In this document: positions 25,680-35,041 of the stretch, piece by piece
Numbering within the stretch: position 1 is the first letter of the stretch
Layout of the letters: each line of letters opens with the position of its first letter
The notes under the pieces: generated by a model
Seen by the model: only the letters and a program-made list of their open reading frames with translations
Database searches by the model: none
What the model was told of the DNA's origin: nothing
Program-made: the position numbers and the translations under genes
Assembly: GCA_028821265.1 (NCBI GenBank)
Contig: JAPPGU010000029.1
Location: 1-64,000, forward strand
Direction of reading: 5' to 3'
DNA: 64,000 nucleotides
Source of the DNA: a bacterium
GTDB taxonomy: Bacteria; Actinomycetota; Acidimicrobiia; Spongiisociales; Spongiisociaceae

Positions 25680-26546
25680 ATGGCGGCGGGATCTCTCCGG
25701 CTCGCCGTTGCGCAGCCGCGCACGGTGGTGAATCCCGACGCAGAAGCGAACGTTGCCCGGGCGGTGGAGCTGGCCGCCCGGGCAGCCGATCTCGGGGCCG
25801 ACCTGATCCTGTTCCCCGAGGGCTACCCGGGCCCGGTGCTCGGAAAGCCCCGGGACACGTACGAGGCGGCGGAGACCATGGCGGCCGCGGCGGCGGACCA
25901 CCACATCTCCGTGTGCTGGAGCCGCATGGAGCGGTGCGACGACGGGAACTTCCGCCTCGTGGTCTACGCACTGGACCGCGGGGGACGGCAGTTGCTCCGC
26001 TACGAACGGGCGCATCCGGCCACCCTCCCGCCCGACGAAGCGAGGGTCTGGGTGGCGCCCGGCCCCGATCTGGCCCTGTTCGAGACGGACGGGGTCCGGA
26101 TGGGGATCGTGGTGTGCTCGGAGCTCTGGATACCCGAACCCACGCGCGTGCTGGCGCTGCAAGGCGCCCAGGTGATCCTGTCCCCGGCGGGAGGCGGGTT
26201 CACCTCGCTCACTGACAACTGGCAGACCATCGTCCGTGCGAGGGCCATTGAGAACCTCTGCCACGTGGCCATGACCAACAACATCTGGCGCGACGAGGTC
26301 GGCGCTGCCATGATCGCCGGTCCCGAGTACGTGCTGGTCAACTCCGGGACCGAGGAGTTGCTGCTGGCCAATCTGGACCTCGACCGGGTGGAGTGGCTGA
26401 GGGCGCAGGATGACTCGATGGTCGAGCCCAAGGCATTCTCCTCCATACCCGGCCTGCTCCGGGCCCGCCGCCCGGAACTGTACGAGGACCTGGTAAAGCC
26501 CGGGCCCGACCTCTACGACTTCCATACACCTCGCGAGCCCGGATGA
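25680..26546 (+). CDS. Nitrilase-superfamily protein with altered catalytic triad
   Basis: A 288-residue carbon-nitrogen hydrolase fold. Glu47 in LFPEGYPG and Cys146 in VVCSELWIPE are the expected catalytic Glu and Cys. The catalytic Lys, normally in a YxKxHL motif, is replaced: the matching text is YERAHP with Arg110, and no Lys is nearby. The Cys is also followed by SE rather than the usual YD. So the fold is sure, but amidase or nitrilase activity is not. ATG 25680 begins 2 bases after the TAA stop of the binding-protein gene, and the stop overlaps the amidohydrolase ATG. The context implies action on the imported nitrogenous compound. Confidence 0.8.
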   Translation: MAAGSLRLAVAQPRTVVNPDAEANVARAVELAARAADLGADLILFPEGYPGPVLGKPRDTYEAAETMAAAAADHHISVCWSRMERCDDGNFRLVVYALDRGGRQLLRYERAHPATLPPDEARVWVAPGPDLALFETDGVRMGIVVCSELWIPEPTRVLALQGAQVILSPAGGGFTSLTDNWQTIVRARAIENLCHVAMTNNIWRDEVGAAMIAGPEYVLVNSGTEELLLANLDLDRVEWLRAQDDSMVEPKAFSSIPGLLRARRPELYEDLVKPGPDLYDFHTPREPG

Positions 26547-27895
26547 GCGAACGGGGGATCCTGGTCCGCGGGGGCTACATCCTCACTTCGTCGACCCCGG
26601 AGATGATCGAGGACGGGGCGGTGCGCATCTCCGGCGACCTGATCGACGAGGTAGGGCCTTGGAACGAACTCCGGCGCCGCCACCCCGACGACAAGGTCCA
26701 TGGGGACCAGCACTCCATCATCACGCCCGGCTTCATCAACACCCATGGACACTTTTCCGAGGCCCTCTTCACCGGTATCGCCGAGGACTTCACCCTGTGG
26801 GAATGGATAGAGGCGGTGATCAACCCCACCGCGCCCCACCACGACTACGAGATGGCCTACGTTGGGACCCTCCTGGCGGGCATCCAGATGCTCCGGACCG
26901 GAATCACCGTGGCCAGCGACATGTTCGTATGTGACCCGGCTGACCGGCCTGTCACCCCAGGGGTCGTCCGGGCGCTGGAGGAGTTGGGGCTGCGCGGCGT
27001 GGTTACCTTCGGCGCCGCCGACCGGAGGGGCGCCGCCGTGTCGGCGATCCTCGAGGAGCACGCCGCCCTCCGGGAGGCCTGCGAAGCGAGCCGCCTGTCC
27101 CGCTTCCGGGTCGGAATCGCACTCCTAGGCGCGCAGTCGGAGGAACTTTTCGAGCATTCCGTGAGGCTCGCCGCCGACCACGGAAGCCACATCCACCTTC
27201 ATGAGATCCGCGAGGAGGTGACTGCGGTCCGCGCCGATACGGGGCGGACCCCGATCGAGCAGTGCGCCCATCTGGGCCTGTTCGACGGTCCAACCATCGC
27301 CGCCCACTGCGTGTGGGTGGACGAGAACGATCAGGATGTACTGGCAGAGCATCAGGTGGGGGTAGCCCACAACCCGGTGTCGAACATGATCCTCGCCTCC
27401 GGAGTGTGCCCGGTCTCCGCACTGCGGCGCCTCGGTGTGCCGGTCGGTATCGGGGTGGACGGTCCTGCCAGCAACGACCGCCAGGACATGCTCGAGGCGA
27501 TCAAGCTGGCCGTCCTCCTCCAGCGGGTCGACCGGCTCCAGGCGACTGCTCTCTCCGCCAGGGATGCGCTGGCGATGGCGACCATAGAGGGCGCCCGAGC
27601 GCTACGCCTCGATGACGAACTCGGCTCTATAGAGCCCGGCAAGAAGGCCGACCTGGTGGTATTCGACGGTTCCTCCCCTGCCCTGGCCAACATCCACGAC
27701 CCGTTCCAGAAGGTCGTCTACTGCGCCGGTCCACGAGAGGTCTCCGACGTGTGGGTGGCAGGATCGAGGTCGATAGCGAACGGGAAGGTCACCAACGTCG
27801 ATCCTGTGGACGTCGTAAACCGGTCGCGACCCCTGGCTGAGAAGCTGGCCCGCCTCGCGCAGCTCGGACAGCATTCCCTGCTGGCCCCTTCCTGA
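26543..27895 (+). CDS. Amidohydrolase, deaminase branch (AtzA/TrzN/MtaD-like)
   Basis: A 450-residue metal-dependent hydrolase. Metal ligands are His68 and His70 in NTHGHFSEA, a His in HIHLHEIREE, a His in IAAHCVWVDEND and the Asp in GIGVDGPASNDRQDM. This pattern with the SNDxxDM block is the mononuclear deaminase/chlorohydrolase branch acting on purines, triazines or S-adenosylhomocysteine. It overlaps the nitrilase-like stop by ATGA and is the last gene of the importer operon. A paralogue with clear shared blocks (RTGIT, VNDMF/ASDMF, HNPVxNMIL) is at 31693-33078. Ring deamination of an imported heterocycle is a plausible role. Confidence 0.88.
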   Translation: MSERGILVRGGYILTSSTPEMIEDGAVRISGDLIDEVGPWNELRRRHPDDKVHGDQHSIITPGFINTHGHFSEALFTGIAEDFTLWEWIEAVINPTAPHHDYEMAYVGTLLAGIQMLRTGITVASDMFVCDPADRPVTPGVVRALEELGLRGVVTFGAADRRGAAVSAILEEHAALREACEASRLSRFRVGIALLGAQSEELFEHSVRLAADHGSHIHLHEIREEVTAVRADTGRTPIEQCAHLGLFDGPTIAAHCVWVDENDQDVLAEHQVGVAHNPVSNMILASGVCPVSALRRLGVPVGIGVDGPASNDRQDMLEAIKLAVLLQRVDRLQATALSARDALAMATIEGARALRLDDELGSIEPGKKADLVVFDGSSPALANIHDPFQKVVYCAGPREVSDVWVAGSRSIANGKVTNVDPVDVVNRSRPLAEKLARLAQLGQHSLLAPS

Positions 27896-27912
27896 GATCG
27901 AAACACCACCTA

Positions 27913-27928
27913 GCCCCAAGCATGGGGC
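27913..27928. terminator. Small hairpin between convergent genes
   Basis: GCCCC and GGGGC flank a 6-base loop (AAGCAT) 18 bases after the amidohydrolase stop and before the convergent MscS stop. There is no T run. It is the only candidate terminator seen in the 27896-28014 gap. Confidence 0.35.
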
Positions 27929-28014
27929 GAACTCCATAGGCAAGTGATGGCAGCCCGTCCGTCAACTCCGCCCATCCGGCGGAAGGCTCTCAGCACCCTC
28001 AGGAGGGAGGGCGG

Positions 28015-29004
28015 TCAGGATCCTCCGTGGTGGTCATCACCGCGGATGATCACGGTGCGGTGGGGGAAGGGCATCTCTATGCCTGCGGCATCGAGGGCTT
28101 CCTTGATGCGCAGGCGCAGCTCCCGCTCGGTCCTCCACTGCACGGAGGGCCGGGTCTTCGCCCTCACCCGGATGAAGATGCCGGACTCGGCGAGGTTCTG
28201 GACGCCCTTGACCTCGGGAGGCTCCGAGAGTTCGTCCTCACCCCATTCCGGGTCTTCCCACATGTCCTGACCCGCTCGGCGGATCACCTCCATGGCCTCG
28301 CGGAGGTCGCAGTCGTACGGGACCTCCACATCGATCTGCGCCCGGGCCCACAGCTGCGAGTAGTTGGCCACGAAGTCGAGCTTGCCGTTGGGAACATTCC
28401 AGACGGTGCCCTGACGGGTACGGATCGAGGTGGACCGCAAACTTATCTTCTCCACGGTTCCCCGGCCCCGCCCGAAATCTATGTCATCTCCCACGCTATA
28501 GATGTCCTCGACCATCAGGAAGATCCCAGCCAAGAAGTCTCTGACCACCGACTGAGCACCGAAACCTATCGCTATACCGACCACGCCGGCGCCGGCGAGC
28601 AGGGGCCCGAGGTTGATATTGAGTTGGCCGAGAGCCAGCAGCGCCGTCAGCGCCCATATGGTGGTCTGGGCCACGCTGCGAAGAACCACCGCCAGCGTCT
28701 CGGCCCGGGCCTTTGCCCGGACCGTCTCCGCTTCCTCGTTGGCAGCCGGATCGCGGCCCACATCCCGCAGATCCGGTCTGCCTATCCGTTCCGTGAAGTG
28801 CTCGATCGCCCGCTTGACGGCTCTGGAGACCAACCATCCGCCCACCAGGATCAGGGCCAGGATCAGCCCGCGTCCCAAGAGCCAGGCCGCTATCCCGGCC
28901 ACCGCCTCGTTGCCGGTCCACCGGTAAACCGTGTCGCACACGAAGCTCGTACTACCGGCACAGGCCGACGATGAACTACCGGCTTGCTGGGCTATTGGAA
29001 TCAC
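28015..29004 (-). CDS. MscS-family mechanosensitive channel
   Basis: A 329-residue small-conductance mechanosensitive channel. Membrane segments lie at about 40-60, 110-135 and 140-165. The pore-lining third segment (AGAGVVGIAIGFGAQSVV) and the following RDFLAGIFLMVEDIYSVGDDI are the MscS signature, and the beta-domain contains TVEKISLRSTSIRTRQG and VPNGKL. It releases solutes on hypo-osmotic shock. It is convergent with the amidohydrolase and monocistronic by context. Confidence 0.92.
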   Translation of the reverse strand: MIPIAQQAGSSSSACAGSTSFVCDTVYRWTGNEAVAGIAAWLLGRGLILALILVGGWLVSRAVKRAIEHFTERIGRPDLRDVGRDPAANEEAETVRAKARAETLAVVLRSVAQTTIWALTALLALGQLNINLGPLLAGAGVVGIAIGFGAQSVVRDFLAGIFLMVEDIYSVGDDIDFGRGRGTVEKISLRSTSIRTRQGTVWNVPNGKLDFVANYSQLWARAQIDVEVPYDCDLREAMEVIRRAGQDMWEDPEWGEDELSEPPEVKGVQNLAESGIFIRVRAKTRPSVQWRTERELRLRIKEALDAAGIEMPFPHRTVIIRGDDHHGGS

Positions 29005-29153
29005 GCGACACCTTGTTTCCTGGATGGAACAGCCGACAACCCGGCTCGGGAGAGCATCCTAGTTATCCCCTCAAAGCCAGGCCGGGCCCTTGCAGGCGGC
29101 AGACCCGATTCATTGATGATGCCGCTTGTGGAAAGACCTAGCGGGTCGAGACC

Positions 29154-30125
29154 TCATGGTTTGACACCTGTGTAAACCGTGAGGGGATCGTCGTACGGTA
29201 ACCGCCTAACCCCCTCGAACCCCGCCCTGGCCAGCATGGATTCCAGGGTTGCTCTCGAGTGGGCCGCTCCACCGGTTTCGACCCTCATCATGACATCGAA
29301 TAGGGGGCCGAATGCGCCCGGACCGCTGTCACCGGCGAAGTCGTTGACCACCACGTGGCCGCCCGGCGCGATCGCCGACCGCACCCTGCGCAGCAACTCC
29401 ACCGCCTGCACCTCGGTGAGGTCGTGGACCAGATGGGACACCAGTGCCGCGTCCATCGATCGCGGCGGTACTCCGCAGGAAGGATGTCCGAAGAGGTCGA
29501 CCCCGACCACCACTACTCCCGTCCCCTCCAACTCCTCGCTCGCCCAGCCGGCGACGACTGGGTAGTCGACCAGCGTGACAAGAGAGCCCGCTTCGGCCAG
29601 ACGGCGGGCATAGGTCCCCAGACCACCGCCCACGTCCAGCACCCGCTTCCCGGGGACGAGTTCGTCGAGTTCATGGAGCGGCGGTCCGCCGATCCTGGCG
29701 AGAACATCGAGCGCGTCCAGGAATGCCCGGGCTCGCTCCGGGTTCCGGTCGAGCTGGGATCGCCAGGGCTCCATGACCGGGCGCCCGCCGGTCACCACTT
29801 CATCCAGGCGGGACCAGGCTCCCGCGAAGACCGCTTCCTTGGCCACGACCAGGCCCATCTCCCCGCCGGGACCCAGGCGCTCCACGGCGTAGGGCGTGGC
29901 GGCAAACCGGTCGCCCTGCCTCTGCAGCAGGCCGATTCCGACCAGCGCCTCCAGCAAGGAGGCCAGGTTGGAAGGATCCACCGCCAACTCCGCCGCCAGG
30001 TCGCCGGCCGACCGGGGAGCACGGCCGAGGACGTAAAACACGCCCAGCCGATGTGCAGTCGTGATCGCCGCGGCAGGCTGGTATCCGGTGATCAGCTCGA
30101 TGAGCTGCCGGTCTTCGTCGATCAT
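29154..30125 (-). CDS. SAM-dependent methyltransferase (O-methyltransferase 2 type)
   Basis: A 323-residue methyltransferase with an N-terminal winged-helix dimerisation domain (about 1-90; AAELAVDPSNLASLLEALVGIGLL) and a Rossmann SAM domain (VLDVGGGLGTYARRL, HLVHDLTEVQAVELLRR, GGHVVVNDF). Such enzymes methylate small-molecule hydroxyl or similar groups. ATG 30125 overlaps the FAD oxidoreductase stop by ATGA; a longer frame upstream is only the shadow of that gene. It is the last of the seven-gene operon that begins at 36719. A biosynthetic-type methyltransferase at the end of an apparently catabolic operon is unusual. Confidence 0.85.
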   Translation of the reverse strand: MIDEDRQLIELITGYQPAAAITTAHRLGVFYVLGRAPRSAGDLAAELAVDPSNLASLLEALVGIGLLQRQGDRFAATPYAVERLGPGGEMGLVVAKEAVFAGAWSRLDEVVTGGRPVMEPWRSQLDRNPERARAFLDALDVLARIGGPPLHELDELVPGKRVLDVGGGLGTYARRLAEAGSLVTLVDYPVVAGWASEELEGTGVVVVGVDLFGHPSCGVPPRSMDAALVSHLVHDLTEVQAVELLRRVRSAIAPGGHVVVNDFAGDSGPGAFGPLFDVMMRVETGGAAHSRATLESMLARAGFEGVRRLPYDDPLTVYTGVKP

Positions 30126-31696
30126 CGCTGCCTCAGGGCACGGTACAGGCGCCAACCGCGGACCAGCGTCGAGATGGTGGACGGTCCGGCCTGCCGGGAG
30201 CGCCTGCTGCCCAGGTCGTCGAGCACGGTCAGCGCGGCGTTCTTGCCCGGCACTCCCGACAAGCCCCCGCCCGGGAAGGTGCCGGCGCCCGTCAGGTAGA
30301 GCCAGGGAACGGCGGTCCGGTAGCCGCGGCCGGCGCCGGGCCGGAGCGAGAACATCTGGTCGATGGTCATGTCGATGTGGTTGGGATTGCCGAACCGGGC
30401 GCCCGTGCGCTTCTCCCAGTCGCCGGGACCGGTTACCCGCTTGTCGACGATCCGGTCCCTGATCGACACGCCTGTGATGGTCCGGTAGCCGTCGATCATC
30501 CGCTCCGCATGCCTCGATACCGCCGCCGCAGTCCACTCACCATGCTTGAGCCGGGCCGGCACGAAGCTCGACAACCAGGCGACGCCGCCCCCTTCGGGCG
30601 CGGCCGACGGGTCCAGGGCCGAGGGCGACGCCCAGAGCATGGCCGGTTCCGACGGATGGATGCCTGCGGCGATCTCGCCGAACGACCGGGCCATAGAGCC
30701 GGGGTACTGCTGGAGCAGCCAGATCGCCTCGGGGTGACCGAACTGGCCGGGCTGGGCCGCGGCGGACAGCGCCAGGTCCACCTTGAACTCCGCCACGTTG
30801 AGGGACCCGCTGGTCACCATCCGGGCCGCCTCGTCGAGCTCGGGCACGGGCTCGGCCATGAGCCGGGCGGTGCGCGCCACGTCGAGCGCCGAGATCACCC
30901 GGTCGAAGGTGGCAGTGTTGCCCTGCGCGGTGGTGATCCTCGACTCGGCGCCCGACCGATCGATCGACACGACGGCCGCGGCTGTGCGGACCTTCCCACC
31001 GGCAGACTCGATGGCGCGGACCAGGGCGTTGACGAGCTGGACGGAGCCGCCGATCGGGCGCCCGGCCCCGTGGCCGTGCGAACCGGCCAGCAGCAGGCCG
31101 AACAGGCCGGTACCGGGCAGCCATGGAGGGACCTGGCTGAGCGCCCCGTACATGGTCAGCGCAGCGGCCAGGTGCGGATCGGAGATATGGGCCTGGACGA
31201 CCTTCTCGGCCGAAGCCAGAACCGTCCGGAGCGGGTCGAACCCGGCAACGGGTCCCAGCTCGGCGATCTGGGCCAGCGACGGTGGGGTGACGAAGGCGTC
31301 CATCATCCCCAGCAGACCGGTTCCTAGTTCCGCCAGCCGCCGGTAGCCCTCGATGTCTCCGGGATCGAGGTCGCCGAATCCTGCCAGGGTCGTTGACAGA
31401 TCCCCGTGGAACAGCAGCCGGGTACCGTCCCCGAAGCCGGCGCCTACCGACACATCCCGGAAGGCGTACTCCAGGCCGAACCGTCCCAGGCCCAATTCAT
31501 TGGCGATACCGAGGATCATGCCGTGGTCGATGGCGCCTCGCTCCAGGCGGTAGCCGGACGGAAGCTGTTCGGTCCAGATGCACCCGCCCACCGTCGCGTT
31601 GGCCTCGAAAACGGTGACTTCGAGGCCGGCATTGGCCAGGAAGCACGCGCACACCAGTCCGTTGTGGCCCCCACCGATCACTGCCACGCGGGTCAT
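30122..31696 (-). CDS. Phytoene-desaturase-like FAD oxidoreductase
   Basis: A 524-residue flavoprotein of the COG1233/amine-oxidase-like group (PYROXD2, CrtI relatives). VAVIGGGHNGLVCACFLANAG and the following VFEANATVGGCIWTEQ form the N-terminal FAD site, GGSVQLVNALVRAIESAGGKVRT is the conserved mid block, and LTGAGTFPGGGLSGVPGKNAA the C-terminal FAD motif. ATG 31696 overlaps the amidohydrolase stop by ATGA. It probably oxidises a C-C or C-N bond in the operon's substrate. Carotenoid work is unlikely, since no other carotenoid genes are present. Confidence 0.85.
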   Translation of the reverse strand: MTRVAVIGGGHNGLVCACFLANAGLEVTVFEANATVGGCIWTEQLPSGYRLERGAIDHGMILGIANELGLGRFGLEYAFRDVSVGAGFGDGTRLLFHGDLSTTLAGFGDLDPGDIEGYRRLAELGTGLLGMMDAFVTPPSLAQIAELGPVAGFDPLRTVLASAEKVVQAHISDPHLAAALTMYGALSQVPPWLPGTGLFGLLLAGSHGHGAGRPIGGSVQLVNALVRAIESAGGKVRTAAAVVSIDRSGAESRITTAQGNTATFDRVISALDVARTARLMAEPVPELDEAARMVTSGSLNVAEFKVDLALSAAAQPGQFGHPEAIWLLQQYPGSMARSFGEIAAGIHPSEPAMLWASPSALDPSAAPEGGGVAWLSSFVPARLKHGEWTAAAVSRHAERMIDGYRTITGVSIRDRIVDKRVTGPGDWEKRTGARFGNPNHIDMTIDQMFSLRPGAGRGYRTAVPWLYLTGAGTFPGGGLSGVPGKNAALTVLDDLGSRRSRQAGPSTISTLVRGWRLYRALRQR

Positions 31697-33078
31697 AGGA
31701 CGGAGTGAACCCCGCTCAGCCCCGCCTCCCTGACCACTGCGCGGGCCAGCGACCGCCCCCGCGCTATCTGGGCGGCCTCGTCGATGGTGGTCAGGCATCG
31801 TTCCGCCAGAAGCCGGCGCCCCTCCACCCAGACGTCGCTGACCGAGCCCGGGCCGGCGCAGTAGACGACCTGCTGGTAGGGGTCGTGGACGGCGGCCAGC
31901 TCGACCGTTCCCCGGAGTAGGACCAGGTCGGCGCGCTTCCCGGCCTCCAGGCTGCCCACCTGGCTATCGACGCCCAGCACCCTGGCTCCCCCGATGGTGG
32001 CCATCTCCAGCACCGTCTCGGCGGAGATCACCGCCGGATCGAGTTCGTGAACCTTCTGGAGGAGGGCGGCCATCTTCACGGCTTCGAGCATGTTCTGGGA
32101 GTCGTTGGATGCCGCCCCGTCGGTCCCGATCCCCACCTCGAGGCCCGCGGCCCGTAGCCGCGCCAGCGGGCACACGCCCGAACCCAGGATCATGTTGGCC
32201 ACCGGGTTGTGGGCTATCCCCGCCCTCGCCCCCGCCAGGATGTCGATGTCCTCCTGGGTCACCCAGATGGCGTGCGCCGCCAGGAGCGGAACATCGAGAA
32301 AGCCCCGGTGAGCGGCTTGCGATACCGGGCGCCGCCCCCACCGCAAGGAGGCATGGACGACCTCCTCCCGTACCTCCGAGAGGTGGGTGTGAACCCCCCA
32401 GCCGTTCTCGCGGCAGGCCGCCGCTCCGGCTTCGAGCAGCTCGTCGGACTGCCCGAGCAGGGTTCCGATTCCGTACCGGAAGCCCACCAGGCCGGACTCC
32501 CGAGCGGCATCCGCCAGATCGTGGTGCTCCTCGAGGACCTCCTCCACCGTCATCGGGGGAACCGAGGTGGTGTCACCTAGCGCATCCTCGGCGCCGAAGC
32601 TGACCGCTCCGCGAAGACCGACCTCCGCGAGGCCCTCGACCACGCCTAGCGAAGCCCGGGTGCCTGGATTGGAGTGGACGAACATGTCGTTGACGAAGGT
32701 GATCCCGGTACGGATCATCTCGGCGGCCTTCAGGATGGTCCCTTCCCGGGCCATCTCCGCGGTCAGGTTCCTCGAGACGGGCGTGACCAGGCGTTCTCCC
32801 CATTCGTAGAGGGTCAGTTCCGAACCCATACCGGGAATGAGCGCCTCGGAGAGGTGGGTGTGGGCGTTGATCAGACCCGGAATCACGATGCTGTGCTCGT
32901 CGCCCACCACCGTCGCCTCCGGATGCCGTGTCCTCAGCTCTCGGTAAGGACCCACCGAGGTGACCCCGCCATCCTCGATATGGACGGCCCCGTCCTCCAA
33001 GGCGCCATCGGGCCCCATGGTCAGAACCCAGGCGCCCCGGACGATCAACTGCTCGCCGGGAGGAACGGGAGGCGGCAT
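31693..33078 (-). CDS. Amidohydrolase, deaminase branch (paralogue of 26543-27895)
   Basis: A 461-residue metal-dependent hydrolase. NAHTHLSEALIPG gives the HxH pair, THLSEVREE and LAAHAIWVTQED further His ligands, and GIGTDGAASNDSQNM the Asp. The family covers adenosine/S-adenosylhomocysteine, 8-oxoguanine and triazine deaminases. The start is ATG 33078, which overlaps the aminotransferase stop as TGATG; longer readings upstream run through that gene. The similarity to the amidohydrolase at 26543 runs over most of the length, so one likely arose from the other or both from a common amplified family. Confidence 0.87.
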   Translation of the reverse strand: MPPPVPPGEQLIVRGAWVLTMGPDGALEDGAVHIEDGGVTSVGPYRELRTRHPEATVVGDEHSIVIPGLINAHTHLSEALIPGMGSELTLYEWGERLVTPVSRNLTAEMAREGTILKAAEMIRTGITFVNDMFVHSNPGTRASLGVVEGLAEVGLRGAVSFGAEDALGDTTSVPPMTVEEVLEEHHDLADAARESGLVGFRYGIGTLLGQSDELLEAGAAACRENGWGVHTHLSEVREEVVHASLRWGRRPVSQAAHRGFLDVPLLAAHAIWVTQEDIDILAGARAGIAHNPVANMILGSGVCPLARLRAAGLEVGIGTDGAASNDSQNMLEAVKMAALLQKVHELDPAVISAETVLEMATIGGARVLGVDSQVGSLEAGKRADLVLLRGTVELAAVHDPYQQVVYCAGPGSVSDVWVEGRRLLAERCLTTIDEAAQIARGRSLARAVVREAGLSGVHSVL

Positions 33079-34343
33079 CAGCCCTCCAGGGTGTTCAGGG
33101 AAATCTCCAGCACCCCGAGGAACCGATCGATCTCGTCCTGTTCCACCACCAGGGGCGGCGCCACTCGAACCGTTCCCGCCGAGTTGAGCATCGACCCGAC
33201 TACTACCCCTCGGCGCGCCATCTCCTCGACCAATGGCTGAGCCAGGTGCGCCGGCTGAACGTCGAAGGCGCACCACAGGCCCATGCCCCTGATGTCTGCC
33301 AGCGTGTCAGGATGGGACCGGCGGGCCGAACGGAGACCACTGCGGAGGTACTCCCCCATCTCGGCTGCCCGTTCCACCAGGCCCTCGTTCCGGATCACGT
33401 CGAAGGCGGCTATGGCGGCGGCGCAGGAGACCGGGTTCCCGCCGAAGGTGGTGAGATGGGACAGGGGCGGATCCAGGAAGGTGGAGAAGATCTCGGCGGT
33501 GGAGATGAACGCGCCCAGGGGAAGGCCGCCCCCGAAGGCCTTGGCCACGGTGATGACGTCGGGCGTCACCCCCCAGTTCTGGCATGAGAACCACTTGCCG
33601 GAGCGCCCCATGCCGCCCTGGACCTCGTCGCAGATCAGCAACGCACCCCGTTCGGTACAGAGCTCCCGGAGCCCTGGAAGGAACACGTCCGACGGGATGC
33701 GAACCCCGCCCTCGCCCTGGATGGGCTCCACGATGACCGCGGCGATGGCGTCGTCTATGGCCCGGTCGGCCGCATCGAGGTCGTCGAAGGGAGCGAAGCG
33801 CACCGGTTCGAGAAGGGGCTCGAACGGCTTGCGCCACTCCTCCCGCCAGGTCACGGAGAGCGAGCCGAACGTGCGCCCGTGGAACGAACGCTGGAACGCC
33901 ACGAACCCGGGACGGCCCGTGTACTTGCGGGCCAGCTTCAAAGCGCCCTCCGTCGCCTCCGTGCCGGTACTCGTGAGAAAGGCCACATCCAGATCGCCGG
34001 GCGTGACCGACGCCAGCCGCCGGGCGATCTCCACCTGCGGGGGCAGGGTGAACCGGCCGTAGACGTCAATGTGGGAGAACCGGGCAACCTGGTCCTGGAC
34101 GGCCTTGACCACCGCCGGATGGCAATGACCCAGGTTGGACACCGCGATGCCCGAGATCATGTCGAGGAGAATCCGACCCTCGGCGGTCTTGAGCGAGCAT
34201 CCGGCCGCGTCCACTATCACGCTCTCCTTGATGCCGGGCACGGTCTGGCAGAGGTGGCGGACGAAGTCGTTCCGGTAGGCGTCGGCCTCGTGGGCGGACA
34301 TCTCCGGGTGGCGGTCCAGTTGCTTGCCGGCAGGTTCGTTCAT
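33078..34343 (-). CDS. Class III PLP aminotransferase
   Basis: A 421-residue aminotransferase of the ornithine/4-aminobutyrate class. LLICDEVQGGMGRSGKWF holds the PLP-contacting Asp and Gln, and VAKAFGGGLPLGAF the PLP lysine about 30 residues on. FVAFQRSFHGRTFGSLSVT is the conserved phosphate-side block. It moves an amino group from an omega-amine or similar donor to a keto acid or aldehyde. Its ATG overlaps the aldolase-family stop by ATGA, and its stop overlaps the amidohydrolase start. The substrate is unknown. Confidence 0.9.
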   Translation of the reverse strand: MNEPAGKQLDRHPEMSAHEADAYRNDFVRHLCQTVPGIKESVIVDAAGCSLKTAEGRILLDMISGIAVSNLGHCHPAVVKAVQDQVARFSHIDVYGRFTLPPQVEIARRLASVTPGDLDVAFLTSTGTEATEGALKLARKYTGRPGFVAFQRSFHGRTFGSLSVTWREEWRKPFEPLLEPVRFAPFDDLDAADRAIDDAIAAVIVEPIQGEGGVRIPSDVFLPGLRELCTERGALLICDEVQGGMGRSGKWFSCQNWGVTPDVITVAKAFGGGLPLGAFISTAEIFSTFLDPPLSHLTTFGGNPVSCAAAIAAFDVIRNEGLVERAAEMGEYLRSGLRSARRSHPDTLADIRGMGLWCAFDVQPAHLAQPLVEEMARRGVVVGSMLNSAGTVRVAPPLVVEQDEIDRFLGVLEISLNTLEG

Positions 34344-35041
34344 GATGGACTGCCTCCCTTGTCCTGATCAGGGGCGAAGGACCGGCGTATCCACTCCCGC
34401 GCTCGAACCAACTCCGGGACGGAGTCGGACAAGCGCCGGTCCCAGGTGTACTCGCGAACCGTCAACGGGGTCAGGCCGGCGCTGCGAGCCTGGACCACCA
34501 CCCGCGCCCGCTCCTCCAGAAACCACAGGCGGGTGGCAGCTTCCAGGAGGTCGGCGCCCACCGCCAGGCATCCGTTGGCTGCCAGCAGGACACTGGAATC
34601 ATCCCGCAGGGTCCGGGCTACCGACTCGCCCGCCTTAGCCGTCTTGACCAACTCGATCTCCGGGTGCGTTCGAACGGCCCGGCCCGCCATGCCGCCCAGC
34701 CCGTGCAGCAAGGGCAGCGGTTCGGCGGACACCCCCCAGGTCACCACGTACGGCGGGTGGCCGCGGCAGATAGCCCCTATATCGGGCCGGGCATCGTAGA
34801 TGGCGGCGTGCATTGGTGTTTCCAGCGGAACAGCGTGGGTCGGCCCCCCGGCAGGCACGCCGGCCTCGACCCGGATCACGTCATCGGCCGTGGCCTCGAA
34901 CAGTGGGCTGGTGCTGGTGATCAGGAACCCGGTGGGAGTGCGGGCAGAGACGTGCCCGAAGGCCTCGGCCAGCCCGGCGGAAGCCAGCATGCGGGCGGTC
35001 GAGGCTACGGCGCTCCGCAGCCTCTCCAGGTCCTCACTCAT
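34340..35041 (-). CDS. Class II aldolase/adducin-family protein
   Basis: A 233-residue protein of the fuculose-phosphate aldolase/ribulose-phosphate epimerase family. Zinc ligands are expected from HVSAR (N-terminal third), HAAIY and RGHPPYVV; the acid Glu is likely in VPLETPMHAAIY. Length is right for a stand-alone member. ATG 35041 overlaps the stop of the DUF5591-like gene by ATGA. In catabolic settings such proteins perform retro-aldol or decarboxylation steps on hydroxy acids. The true reaction is not readable. Confidence 0.85.
   Translation of the reverse strand: MSEDLERLRSAVASTARMLASAGLAEAFGHVSARTPTGFLITSTSPLFEATADDVIRVEAGVPAGGPTHAVPLETPMHAAIYDARPDIGAICRGHPPYVVTWGVSAEPLPLLHGLGGMAGRAVRTHPEIELVKTAKAGESVARTLRDDSSVLLAANGCLAVGADLLEAATRLWFLEERARVVVQARSAGLTPLTVREYTWDRRLSDSVPELVRAREWIRRSFAPDQDKGGSPS

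Noticed and set aside
24389-25723. Minus-strand open frame of 444 codons opposite the NMT1-like lipoprotein
   Set aside because: The plus-strand reading has signal peptide, lipobox and ribosome site; the antisense product has no recognisable domain.
29005-29153. Possible tRNA in the gap between methyltransferase and MscS genes
   Set aside because: No T-loop GTTCRA motif and no acceptor-stem pairing could be found.
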